The notes under the pieces are model-generated. The model was not told the origin of the DNA, made no database searches, and saw only the letters and a list, made by a program, of their open reading frames with translations. This document shows, one piece after another, positions 35,122-43,970 of a stretch of DNA of 64,000 nucleotides. The first letter of the stretch is position 1, and each line of letters opens with the position of its first letter. The position numbers and the translations under genes are program-made. Source of the stretch: Paenibacillus sp. PK3_47 (GTDB lineage Bacteria; Bacillota; Bacilli; Paenibacillales; Paenibacillaceae); NCBI RefSeq assembly GCF_023520895.1, contig NZ_CP026029.1, positions 1,922,001-1,986,000 of the forward strand. The letters run 5' to 3'.

Positions 35122-37404
35122 TCAGCGTCCTTCACCTTGTGAAGTTAAACGGACTTCCTCTCCCGATATACGAATTTTCAATTCATCTCCGGCCAGCAGC
35201 TGGACGTTTGTTCCCTTCCGGTCAACAGTGATTGACAGCTGTCTGTTCAGGTACATAATAGTGAATGCATACGAATCCCATTGCTTCGGAAGAACCGGCG
35301 CCAGCGACAGCCCGCTGTCCTTGATGCGCAGTCCGGCAAAACCGAATACGATGGCCATCCAGGTCCCGCCCATGTTAGCCATATGGAGACCGTCCTTGGT
35401 ATTGCCATGGGTGTTGTCCAGATCCATTCTCGCTGTTTCAATGAAATAATCATACGCTTTGTCCACTTCTCCAAGCTTGGAAGCCATAATACTGAAGACA
35501 CAGGAGGACAAGGAGGAGTCGTGTGTCGTGATTTGCTCATAATAATGGTAGGAAGCCCGGATGACCGCTTCGTCCTGTTCGTCTTCGAGCAGAAAGTGCG
35601 CGAGCACCGCGTCAGCCTGCTTGCACACCTGGTAACGGTATAAAGTCAGCGGGTGGTAATGCAGCAGCAGCGGATACTTGTCCGCTGGCGTCCCCTTCAA
35701 ATCCCATACCTGCTTATGCAGGAACGTATCATCCTGGGGATTGATTCCCAGCTCCGGATCATACGGCAAATACATCCGTTCAGCGGCTTTCAGCCAATCA
35801 GCGGTCTCCTCTTCCGTAATCCCCAGCTTTGAGATTAGCCCTGTAAGCGCCTCAGGCGAACACTCCTTCATCTCTGCCACCACACGGGCAGCCCACTTCA
35901 AATTATATTTGGCCATCACATTGGTATAGTAGTTATTATTCACAATTGCTGTATATTCGTCCGGCCCGGTTACAGCATCAATCTTGAACTTACCTTCATG
36001 GTAGTGCCCGACATCGATCCATAGCCGTGCGGTCTCGGCCAGAAGCTCTGCTCCGTAACGCTCGACGAATTCGAAATCCCCGGTGACCATATAATACTGG
36101 ACAAAGCTGTAGGCAATGTCTGCGCTGATATGATATTGGGCGGTTCCTGCCGGAAAGTATGAGGAGCATTCACCGCCTGAAATGGTCCGCCACGGAAACA
36201 AGGCGCCTTTGGCATGTCCCATTTCCCGGGCGCGCATCCGGGCGCTGTCCAGCAGCGAATACCGGTACAGCAGCAGGGACCTGGCAATCTCCGGGTTGGT
36301 CATCAAAAAGACAGGCAGCATATAAATTTCCGTATCCCAGAAATAATGCCCTTCGTAGCCTTCACCTGACAGGCCTTTGGCTGCGATATTGGAATAGCGG
36401 TCGCGGCCTGCCGATTGGAGCAGATGGAACAGGTTGAAGCGGATGCCCTCCTGAAGCGCCTGGTCTCCCCCGATTTGAATATCGGTATGACGCCAGAACT
36501 CCTCCAGATACCTCCTCTGCTCTTCAGCCGCTTCCTGAAAGGACAATCCGGACAGCCCGCGGCTTACCTCATAGGCTGTCTGCAAAGGGGCTCCGCCATG
36601 CCGGAGTGTATCCGTGAACACATTCAGCTTCGTAAAGACAACCTTCTCCAGCAGCCTGAAGCTGATTACCGTCTCGACACACTCATCCGAACGGGAATAT
36701 TCGAAGCTGTGCTCAAGATTAACACGGCATGTGGAGACACAGGCGGCCTTAAGCCCGGAGCGCAGCGTTTCAGCCTCCATACCGGCCATCTCCCCCTCTG
36801 TCTCCGCTGCCGTAACCTGCAACAGCTTGGCATGGCCGGAGCCGACCCGCGGATCATCCGGATCCGAGAAGTTCGTGACATCCCCGCGGAGCAAGGATCT
36901 GACAGTTACCTTTCCATTAAAGTTAACGGGCTCAAGGGAGATTTCCTGAATGAATAATTCTTGGCGGCGGAAGGAGACCAACCGTTTGAAATGCAGTTTA
37001 AGCTCCTTGCCTTGCGGGGAGCACCAATGAATATACCGCTCACTGTAGCCTTTATCCATGTGCAGCGTGCGGCGGTACTCCACAATTTCCCCTTCCTGGA
37101 TTGAAAAACGCTCCTTTGCTTCTCCTTCGCCGAGATCAATCAGCACGGTCTGCGCGTCCATAATATTAACAAGCTTCTGCTGGGTTTCGGGAAAAGCGTT
37201 CAGCTTCTCCCCGTACGCAATATCTGTGATATCGTGAAAAGCATTCAAATAGGTTCCGCGGATCGTACCGGATGCCGCAGCGGAGGTATCATATTCCTCA
37301 AGGTTTCCGCGTACCCCCAAATAACCGTTTCCGGTAAAGTAAAGGCTCTCTTCTTGAAACAAAGCTGTGTAATCTGACTGGTTGGATTGAATAGTCCAAG
37401 ACAT
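35122..37404 (-). CDS. GH65 disaccharide phosphorylase
   Basis: A 760-residue cytoplasmic enzyme of glycoside hydrolase family 65. The N-terminal beta-sandwich (1-270) is followed by an alpha/alpha barrel with YEGHYFWDTEIYMLP (350-364), the catalytic acid Glu483 in GPDEYTAIVNNN, and THDSSLSSCVFS as part of the phosphate site. It inverts to give beta-glucose 1-phosphate plus glucose from an alpha-glucobiose. Maltose, trehalose, kojibiose and nigerose enzymes share these motifs, so the substrate is open. It is upstream of pgmB (32 bp). Confidence 0.93.
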   Translation of the reverse strand: MSWTIQSNQSDYTALFQEESLYFTGNGYLGVRGNLEEYDTSAAASGTIRGTYLNAFHDITDIAYGEKLNAFPETQQKLVNIMDAQTVLIDLGEGEAKERFSIQEGEIVEYRRTLHMDKGYSERYIHWCSPQGKELKLHFKRLVSFRRQELFIQEISLEPVNFNGKVTVRSLLRGDVTNFSDPDDPRVGSGHAKLLQVTAAETEGEMAGMEAETLRSGLKAACVSTCRVNLEHSFEYSRSDECVETVISFRLLEKVVFTKLNVFTDTLRHGGAPLQTAYEVSRGLSGLSFQEAAEEQRRYLEEFWRHTDIQIGGDQALQEGIRFNLFHLLQSAGRDRYSNIAAKGLSGEGYEGHYFWDTEIYMLPVFLMTNPEIARSLLLYRYSLLDSARMRAREMGHAKGALFPWRTISGGECSSYFPAGTAQYHISADIAYSFVQYYMVTGDFEFVERYGAELLAETARLWIDVGHYHEGKFKIDAVTGPDEYTAIVNNNYYTNVMAKYNLKWAARVVAEMKECSPEALTGLISKLGITEEETADWLKAAERMYLPYDPELGINPQDDTFLHKQVWDLKGTPADKYPLLLHYHPLTLYRYQVCKQADAVLAHFLLEDEQDEAVIRASYHYYEQITTHDSSLSSCVFSIMASKLGEVDKAYDYFIETARMDLDNTHGNTKDGLHMANMGGTWMAIVFGFAGLRIKDSGLSLAPVLPKQWDSYAFTIMYLNRQLSITVDRKGTNVQLLAGDELKIRISGEEVRLTSQGEGR

Positions 37405-37421
37405 GAGTAACGGGTTCCTTC

Positions 37422-38111
37422 CTAGTTTGAAATTTCGATCGATACGACTCCATCCATATCAGAGATTCTATGGTATAAGTCGGTAATGGACTGGCTGGAG
37501 CTTACTTTGGTCCGCAGCTCCAGCAAATGGACAGCATCCTTCTTGATGTCTTTGATTCTTGAATGCAGGATGCGGATCTTATTGTCCTTGATATTGTCGA
37601 TAATCTGCTTCAGTCCGTCCGGATTGTCAATGGTGATCAGAATGAGATGCTCACTCCCCAAATGCTTCATCGGCCTGCCGAGCAGGAAGGGAATAAGCTC
37701 GACGCTGACGATCAGCAGCCCGACTACCGCGATTGCTTCTTTATAGAAGCCTGCACCGACGGCAATGCCGATTCCGGCAGCCCCCCAGATCATGGCCGCT
37801 GTCGTCAGACCTGAGATGTGGTCATTGCCCCGTCTCAGAATAACGCCGGCTCCGAGAAACCCGATGCCTGAGACAATCTGTGCGGCCAGCCGCAGCGGGT
37901 CCATTTGAATCACAATACCATGCGTGCTTTTTCCTGCATGATAAGCGGTTTCCATGGAGACGATGGTCAGCAGGCAGCTGATGATCGCGATCACCGAACT
38001 GGTTTTCAGGCCCAGCGGCTTTCTCCTGATCTCACGTTCCAATCCGATAACAAAACCGAGCAGTGCGGCGAGGCCGAGCTTCATATAGAGTTCATTGTTC
38101 AACCATTCCAT
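37422..38111 (-). CDS. MgtC/SapB-family membrane protein
   Basis: A 229-residue protein with an N-terminal membrane domain of four or five helices (KLGLAALLGFVIGLERE and GIGFLGAGVILRRG are family signatures) and a soluble ACT-like C-terminal domain from about 150. The family is linked to Mg2+ homeostasis and, in pathogens, to inhibition of ATP synthase. It lies between the ABC permease (39 bp) and GH65 (17 bp) genes in one operon, an unusual place for it. AAAGGACGG precedes the ATG. Confidence 0.9.
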   Translation of the reverse strand: MEWLNNELYMKLGLAALLGFVIGLEREIRRKPLGLKTSSVIAIISCLLTIVSMETAYHAGKSTHGIVIQMDPLRLAAQIVSGIGFLGAGVILRRGNDHISGLTTAAMIWGAAGIGIAVGAGFYKEAIAVVGLLIVSVELIPFLLGRPMKHLGSEHLILITIDNPDGLKQIIDNIKDNKIRILHSRIKDIKKDAVHLLELRTKVSSSQSITDLYHRISDMDGVVSIEISN

Positions 38112-38150
38112 GGGACCGTCCTTTCAAGCAGAGCCTCCGGTAAAAAAGCT

Positions 38151-39857
38151 TCAGCTTTTGCTCCTTCTTCCGTATACAAAATAGAGCGTCAGGGTGGACA
38201 TGATCATAAGGATCACCGTGTACACGAGAGTCAGCGCCTTCGCATCTCCCATAGCCTGCGGGTCCGTGCTGTTCTTGACTACGATCCCGAGCGGTTCGAA
38301 CAGCGGATGGTACAGAAACACCGTTACATCATAGTCGGCCAGGATCCCGTTAAAGTTCAGGGCCAGCACGGCCAAAGTTGACGGAAGGACGATCGGAAGC
38401 AGTACTCTGCGGAAGGTATAGAACGGCTTCGCTCCAAGATTGCGGGCCGCATCCTCCAGACTGCTGTCTATGCTGAAGAAGGAGGCTTTTACCATCCGCA
38501 GCGTAAACGGAATATGGACAATCACATAAGCCAGGAACAGCATCCAGATCGTCCCTACGAGCACGGAATTGCCGACAATCCACCGGGGTACCCCGAACGT
38601 CACAATCAGCCCGATAGCAATCAGAGTGGAAGGCAGAATCCACGGTATAAGCAGTGCATACTCCAGCATGGCGGACCAGCCGTTTTTGTATTTATGCAGA
38701 ATCCGGGAAGCCATCAGGGCAATCGCCACAACCGTGACCGAAGCCGCTGCTGCGTAGCAAATGCTGACCAGATAAGGTCTGAATGCCGACAAGCTGGAGA
38801 ACACCCGGATATAATTATCCAGACTGAAACTGCTGAAGGACAACGTTCCCGAATAAATTGCCTGGGCGTTGGTAAAGGAGAAAAGCACGATCAGGACAAC
38901 CGGAATAGCATAAATTAAAAAGACAAAGTAAGCGATAAGGTGTGTGACAATATTGCCCGCTTTATGATTGATTTTTTGCTTGACCAGCTCTGACTTAACC
39001 TTGGAAACCGACATGAAATTGCCTTTACGCTCAAAGCGGATCATGATGGTCAGAAGAATCAGGGTCGCAATCCCCAGAATAAGCGCCAGCAAGGCGGCCA
39101 AGTTCCGGGAGGTTACACTTTTGGAAAATGTTAAAATCATGGGTGTAATGGTCTGAAAATCAGTACCGCCCAGAATCAGCGGAGCCGATGTCGCCGCAAG
39201 TCCTGTCAGGAAGACGAGAATCGTGAGTGCAAAAATGGTAGGCTTCAGGACAGGAAAAACAACGCGCCATAAAATATAGAGGGTGGAAGCGCCCATATTC
39301 CTTGCAGCTTCTACCGTCTGGTAATCCACCTTCCGGATGGCATTGCTCAGAAACAGCACATGATTGGATGTACAGGCAAAAGTCATGACGAACAGGACCG
39401 CCCAGTATCCGTGAAACCATGTCGTGTCAAAGCCCGGAAAGATTCCCGACAACAGTCTTGTCATAAAGCCTGTCTCTCCGTAAATCAGCTTGTAGCCGGA
39501 GACCAGAACCACACCGCTGTAGATCAGCGTCGTGAAGTAGCCGAGTCTCAGCAGCTTCGCACCTTTGATATCAAAATAATCTACGACGAGAACAAGAAAG
39601 ATGCCTACTACATTCACAGTAACGACCAGGGAACAGGCCAGCAGGAAGCTGTTGTACAAGCTTTTCATCGCCCGTTCCGAACGCATCAGCTTCTCAATCG
39701 CTTCAAACGAAAATTTGCCGTCAGAAAAGAAAATTTCATAATAAATATTCAGGTTGGGGTAGATCAGAAAGGCGATGACGAACCAGGCGATCAGCCCGTA
39801 CATGATCAGGGCTGTCGGCTTCATGGGCAGCCAGCCTTTAATTATCTGCGCTAGCAA
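38151..39857 (-). CDS. Fused double permease of an Fbp/Afu-type ABC importer
   Basis: A 568-residue permease made of two homologous halves with about 12 hydrophobic segments and two EAA loops (VEAARNMGASTLYILWRVVF near 187-206; LEDAARNLGAKPFYTFRRVL near 470-490). This is the FbpB/ThiP/AfuB layout. It serves with the ATPase at 39873 and the binding protein at 40996. The chosen TTG start has GGAGTG about 10 nt upstream; ATG eleven codons later (39824) is the alternative, with a poorer site. Confidence 0.88.
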   Translation of the reverse strand: MLAQIIKGWLPMKPTALIMYGLIAWFVIAFLIYPNLNIYYEIFFSDGKFSFEAIEKLMRSERAMKSLYNSFLLACSLVVTVNVVGIFLVLVVDYFDIKGAKLLRLGYFTTLIYSGVVLVSGYKLIYGETGFMTRLLSGIFPGFDTTWFHGYWAVLFVMTFACTSNHVLFLSNAIRKVDYQTVEAARNMGASTLYILWRVVFPVLKPTIFALTILVFLTGLAATSAPLILGGTDFQTITPMILTFSKSVTSRNLAALLALILGIATLILLTIMIRFERKGNFMSVSKVKSELVKQKINHKAGNIVTHLIAYFVFLIYAIPVVLIVLFSFTNAQAIYSGTLSFSSFSLDNYIRVFSSLSAFRPYLVSICYAAAASVTVVAIALMASRILHKYKNGWSAMLEYALLIPWILPSTLIAIGLIVTFGVPRWIVGNSVLVGTIWMLFLAYVIVHIPFTLRMVKASFFSIDSSLEDAARNLGAKPFYTFRRVLLPIVLPSTLAVLALNFNGILADYDVTVFLYHPLFEPLGIVVKNSTDPQAMGDAKALTLVYTVILMIMSTLTLYFVYGRRSKS

Positions 39858-39872
39858 TCGAATGTCACTCCT

Positions 39873-40883
39873 CTAGTACTGAAGAATATCTGCAGGGTTG
39901 ATATACACGTCGATTTCATCCCCGACACCGGGCTGCACCGCTCCGCTTTCGGTTTCCACCGTCTTTAACAGTCCGCCTCCGGCCATCTCAAGCGTATGCT
40001 TCGTGTATAAGCCATAGAATTCCTGATCTACAATTCTGCCCTTCAGCTTTACCGTGCCCGGTCTTTGGGCCTCAGGAGAGAGGTTTACCTTTTCATTGCG
40101 GATATACGATTTCTTGCCTGGGTCGATCTTGTGCTTCAAATCGCTGCCCTCAATGATAGACGGGTCCATCCAGTTAATATCCCCGATGAAATTGCATACA
40201 AACTCGGTTCTGGATTGATTGTAAATTTCACGCGGCGTACCGACCTGCTCGACAGTGCCTTTATGGAACACGGCAATGCGGTCGGACAGCGTCAGCGCTT
40301 CTTCCTGGTCATGCGTAACATAAATCGTAGTAATGCCGAACTTCTTCTGCAGCTCCTTAAGCTCATTCCGGAGCTGGACCCGCAGCTTGGCGTCCAGGTT
40401 GGACAACGGCTCATCCAGTGCAAGGATGCTTGGCTTGAGTACAAGCGCTCTGGCGATAGCAACACGCTGCTGCTGTCCGCCTGACAGCTCGGATACCTTC
40501 TTGGCCAGCTGTTCATCACTCAGGTCGACCTTGGCGGCGATCTCTCTTACCTGTCTGTCGATTTCCGCCTTGGGCATTTTTTTAACCTTCAGGCCAAACT
40601 CGATATTCTCATACACGTTCAGTGTCGGAAACAGGGCATAGCTTTGAAACACCATACCAATTCCCCGCTTCTCAATAGAGACGTTCGTTACATCCTTGCC
40701 GTTTACCAGGATCTGTCCCTCTGTAGGCTGGATAAAGCCGACCAGACTGCGCAGGATCGTCGTCTTGCCGCAGCCCGACGGACCGAGGAAGGTGAAGAAT
40801 TCACCCTCTTTAATGTTCAGGTTCAGATTCTTGATGGCATGGAAATCACCGAATTTAATCTGGATATCCTTGAATGTGATCAT
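39873..40883 (-). CDS. ABC transporter ATPase (FbpC/PotA-like)
   Basis: A 336-residue ATPase: Walker A GPSGCGKTT (34-42), Q-loop FQSYALFP, signature LSGGQQQRVAIARAL, Walker B LALDEPLSNLD and switch His in VTHDQEEAL. Residues 240-336 form a TOBE regulatory domain. AAGGGG lies 6 nt before the ATG. It powers the fused permease encoded 15 bp downstream. Confidence 0.94.
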   Translation of the reverse strand: MITFKDIQIKFGDFHAIKNLNLNIKEGEFFTFLGPSGCGKTTILRSLVGFIQPTEGQILVNGKDVTNVSIEKRGIGMVFQSYALFPTLNVYENIEFGLKVKKMPKAEIDRQVREIAAKVDLSDEQLAKKVSELSGGQQQRVAIARALVLKPSILALDEPLSNLDAKLRVQLRNELKELQKKFGITTIYVTHDQEEALTLSDRIAVFHKGTVEQVGTPREIYNQSRTEFVCNFIGDINWMDPSIIEGSDLKHKIDPGKKSYIRNEKVNLSPEAQRPGTVKLKGRIVDQEFYGLYTKHTLEMAGGGLLKTVETESGAVQPGVGDEIDVYINPADILQY

Positions 40884-40919
40884 ATATACCCCTTGTTCAC
40901 TTGTAGTAGTGGAATATCA

Positions 40920-40955
40920 GCAGACTGCATAACAGCTCTCCTGTATGCAGTCTGC
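40920..40955. other. Strong intercistronic hairpin in the importer operon
   Basis: GCAGACTGCATA pairs perfectly with TATGCAGTCTGC, 12-nt loop, between the binding-protein stop and the ATPase start. There is no T-run, so it probably protects the upstream message or sets expression ratios. Confidence 0.6.
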
Positions 40956-40995
40956 CGGCAAACCCTTAATGATGACCTGCTGACAGCAAATCCTT

Positions 40996-42093
40996 TTACT
41001 TTTTGATCTCGAGCTCGATTTTCTCTACCCATTGCTCGATATGATCAGAGATGAAGCCCCAATCAAGCTGCTGGGCTTTCAAGTCCGCATACAGGTTCTG
41101 AACTTCCTCAGGAGCCTTTTCAACAGCTTTGGTATTGGCCGGCATCGCACTGAACTGTGCAGCGAATTCACCCTGAACCTCAGGGGTACCCATCCAGTCT
41201 ACAAAACGCTCCGCCGTCTCCAGTTTCTTCGTTCCGTTATTAATAGCAGCATGCTCAACAATCATCGGAACACCAACCTCGGGCGCCACAGTTCCTGCCG
41301 CTACGCCATATTGCTCGGTCTTATTCTTGAGCGTACCGGATACCACAGTGATGAGCGGAGTTTTGCCGCTGGCCAGGTTGGCATACGGGTCTTCCCCTTC
41401 GACTGCCGGAACGCCGTTGTCGAACATTTGGGTGATCTCATCCCATCCCTGCTGGGAAATGCCCATCTCTCCGCTCTCATCGGTATAGCGCGTTAGAATT
41501 CCGGCTACTACCAGCTGAGGCGTAATTTGTCCGAGGACTGTTGGTGCCTCATACTTGCCGTGGAACTCCGGATTCTGCCACAGGTCTGTCCAATCCTTTG
41601 GCGCCTGCTCAGGCGAGATGATCTCCGGATTATACCCCAGCAGAATCGCCTGCTTGATCAATCCATGGTAATATCCGTCCGGATCGTTCAGGCCTTCCTC
41701 CACATCTGCGGCCCAGGAGGGTTCGTACTCTGCAAGCACATTTTCACTCTTCAGTCTTTCGTACAGCATGTTGTTCAGGCCGTAAATGACGTCGGCTACC
41801 GGATTGTTCTTCTCCGCAATCAGGCGGTTGGTCAGATCGGCGCCGCCTGCTCCCACAATCTCAATATCAAAGCCCGCTTCCTTCGCTTTTTCGGTCAGCC
41901 ACTCGCCGCGTCCGTCAGAGTTGGCGTTCGTATAAACGATCAGCTTCTCATTCTTGGCACTTCCGGAGTTTGCTCCATTACTGTTTGCGCTTCCTGTGTC
42001 TGTATTGCCGCCGGCCCCCGAGTTACCGCCGCATGCGGTTACAATGAGTGCCATGGATAAAGTCAAAGCTGAGAGCATAAATTTTTTCATCAT
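40996..42093 (-). CDS. Periplasmic-type binding lipoprotein of the Fbp/Afu family
   Basis: A 365-residue extracellular binding protein with lipobox LIVTAC (Cys near 20) and a Gly/Asn/Ser linker. The mature part reads KLIVYTNANSDGRGEWLTEKAKE and NPVADVIYGLNN, typical of the group of ferric-iron, 2-aminoethylphosphonate and hexose-phosphate (AfuA) binding proteins. Tyr-rich iron-ligand motifs near the C-terminus are not evident. Start 42093 lies 12 nt after AAGGAG; a longer in-frame start is not supported. The enzyme neighbours point to a sugar- or phosphate-containing ligand. Confidence 0.87.
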   Translation of the reverse strand: MMKKFMLSALTLSMALIVTACGGNSGAGGNTDTGSANSNGANSGSAKNEKLIVYTNANSDGRGEWLTEKAKEAGFDIEIVGAGGADLTNRLIAEKNNPVADVIYGLNNMLYERLKSENVLAEYEPSWAADVEEGLNDPDGYYHGLIKQAILLGYNPEIISPEQAPKDWTDLWQNPEFHGKYEAPTVLGQITPQLVVAGILTRYTDESGEMGISQQGWDEITQMFDNGVPAVEGEDPYANLASGKTPLITVVSGTLKNKTEQYGVAAGTVAPEVGVPMIVEHAAINNGTKKLETAERFVDWMGTPEVQGEFAAQFSAMPANTKAVEKAPEEVQNLYADLKAQQLDWGFISDHIEQWVEKIELEIKK

Positions 42094-42121
42094 AGGTGAG
42101 TTTCGCTCCTTATAAGGTAAG

Positions 42122-42892
42122 TTAAATTTCCAGAGTTGCTGTAACAGGATAATGATCCGAAGGGTATTTCCGGTCAAAGCTGTCGGTTACCGTCCGGGTC
42201 TTCAGCACTTTCGCCTGCTTGTCTGTAAAAATATAATCGATTTCCTTCAGCTGATCCCATGGAATATCGTAGCGGAAACCGGTGAATGTGCCCCAGGGTC
42301 CATAATGTGAATCAGCCGCTCTGCGGGTATCCGTCAGCTGCCCTGTAATCTCCCGGTAGCATCTTTCGTCCGGAAAAGCATTGAAATCCCCTGTCAGTAC
42401 AACCGGGAGATCCCCGCCGTGATTACGGATCCAGTCCAGAATAATCAGAGCGCCGCGGTATCTGGCTTCCTCGCTGATATGGTCCAGATGGGTGTTCATA
42501 AAATGAATCCGGTTCCCGTTTCTTTTGTCCCGCAGCCTTACCCAGGTACAGATCCGGTTGCAATCAGAGCCCCATGACTTGGAAGGAACCTCCGGTGTCT
42601 CCGACAGCCAGAAGGTGCCTCCGTCTTCCTTGGTGAATACCGACTTTTTATAAAAGACGGGACTGTGTTCGCTTTCAGGATTATGATCACGGCTGATGCC
42701 TTCCACCTCATAATCATCAAGTGCCGCCAGGTCCCTCAGCTGATTGCCCTGCGCTTCCTGCAGTCCGAAGACGTCCCAGCTGTAATGCCTGATCAGGCGC
42801 AGCATATGCTCCTTGCGGAACTCCCAACCGTTCTCTCCATCCGCCGGACTGTCAAAGCGGATATTAAAGGAAGCCATTTCGTAAGTAGTCAT
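42122..42892 (-). CDS. Endonuclease/exonuclease/phosphatase (EEP) family hydrolase
   Basis: A 256-residue metal-dependent phosphoesterase. Family motifs: ASFNIRFD at the N-terminus, a metal Glu in GLQEAQ, THLDHIS, the catalytic LTGDFNAFPDE and the C-terminal SDHYPV. No signal peptide, so cytoplasmic. It is the first gene of the operon ahead of the Fbp/Afu importer, which suggests that it dephosphorylates or cleaves the imported compound rather than acting on DNA. A cre-like site lies 53 bp upstream. Confidence 0.88.
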   Translation of the reverse strand: MTTYEMASFNIRFDSPADGENGWEFRKEHMLRLIRHYSWDVFGLQEAQGNQLRDLAALDDYEVEGISRDHNPESEHSPVFYKKSVFTKEDGGTFWLSETPEVPSKSWGSDCNRICTWVRLRDKRNGNRIHFMNTHLDHISEEARYRGALIILDWIRNHGGDLPVVLTGDFNAFPDERCYREITGQLTDTRRAADSHYGPWGTFTGFRYDIPWDQLKEIDYIFTDKQAKVLKTRTVTDSFDRKYPSDHYPVTATLEI

Positions 42893-42944
42893 CGCTGTTC
42901 TCTCCCCCCTTAAAAGAGTAGTTTGCAGTTTTTTTGCATCCGGC

Positions 42945-42959
42945 TTGTAAACGCTTTAA
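42945..42959. promoter_or_regulatory. cre-like catabolite control site
   Basis: TTGTAAACGCTTTAA resembles the CcpA consensus TGNAARCGNWWNCA, between the EEP operon and the divergent AraC gene. It implies carbon repression of the operon. Confidence 0.6.
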
Positions 42960-43120
42960 TTTTTTCATTGCCTTTCTTATAGCGCACAACTGCCTGCTTT
43001 CTTCTTTCTATACCCCTAATGTCAGGAACCAGTTCTGTGTTACATATTGAAGTCTATAAGTTTATGCCTTATAATGCTGTTAAAAAATACAGATTTTTAA
43101 TAAAAATTAAAGGTGAACCT

Positions 43121-43900
43121 ATGGCAAACTCTATTAACAGTACCGTCAATCCCGTCCCCAAAAAAATCATCAGGCAGTTTATTGAAGAGCGGGTCAAAAA
43201 CAGGCAGCAGTTCTACGTACATCCTTCCTACAATTCGGAGCAAAAAATGCTGCAGGCCCTGTCCAAAGGGCTGTTCGACGAGGCGGCCCAGGCGCTTGAT
43301 GCCATCAACCGGCAGGAGCGCGCCACACTGGCCCGCAGCCATGTCCGTTCCTTGAAAAACTCGCTGATTTGCACCTGCACCTTGTTCACGCGTGCCATTA
43401 TTAACGGAGGCGTCCATCCGGAGAATGCCTATAATTTAAGCGATGTTTTTATCAGGCAGATTGAGGAAACTAACGGGGTGGAAGAATTGAAAGCGCTTGA
43501 GTATGAAATGCTCCATTCCTTCTTCTGGACGCTGCGCAAGGAAAAGAAACCGGCCTATAACTCCATCGTCAATAAAACGATTTCTTATATTCATGAGGAG
43601 ATGTTCGCGGAGCTGACCCTGGAACAGCTTGCAGCCAAGGTAAATGTGCATCCTTACTACTTGTCCGGCCTTTTCAAACAGGAGGTGGGCCTGTCCATTT
43701 CCGAGTATATCACCAGAAACCGTATAGAGGATTCCACCTATTTTCTGATTCACAGTGACCTCCGTATCCTGGACATCTCTGTATTGCTCGGGTTCTGCAA
43801 TCAAAGCTACTATACCCGCCAGTTCAAGAAATATATGTCCATGACTCCGCTGCAGTACCGCAACCGGTATTCGGAGCAGGAGGAACCGCACGCTTTTTAA
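43121..43900 (+). CDS. AraC-family transcriptional regulator
   Basis: A 259-residue regulator. Residues 1-150 are a helical region I do not recognise; residues 155-255 form the AraC double helix-turn-helix (LTLEQLAAKVNVHPYYLSGL and DISVLLGFCNQSYYTRQFKK). Start ATG 43121 has AAAGGTGA about 6 nt upstream and is preferred to a start 102 bp earlier. It is divergent from the seven-gene EEP/importer/GH65 operon and is the likely activator of it. Two other Cys (ICTCT near 90) might be redox or metal sites, without further support. Confidence 0.87.
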   Translation: MANSINSTVNPVPKKIIRQFIEERVKNRQQFYVHPSYNSEQKMLQALSKGLFDEAAQALDAINRQERATLARSHVRSLKNSLICTCTLFTRAIINGGVHPENAYNLSDVFIRQIEETNGVEELKALEYEMLHSFFWTLRKEKKPAYNSIVNKTISYIHEEMFAELTLEQLAAKVNVHPYYLSGLFKQEVGLSISEYITRNRIEDSTYFLIHSDLRILDISVLLGFCNQSYYTRQFKKYMSMTPLQYRNRYSEQEEPHAF

Positions 43901-43970
43901 TCCGGAAGAGGCTTACCCTGCGAATGGCAAATACCTCCGCGGAGTAAGCCCAAGGCTGGCTCAGGCAATA

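Noticed and set aside
41032..42060. Plus-strand frames opposite the Fbp/Afu-type binding protein
   Set aside because: Low-quality antisense frames without start signals; the minus strand carries a clear lipoprotein.
42893..43018. A start for the AraC regulator at 43019
   Set aside because: No ribosome binding site there; AAAGGTGA precedes ATG 43121 and the earlier codons lie in the promoter region.
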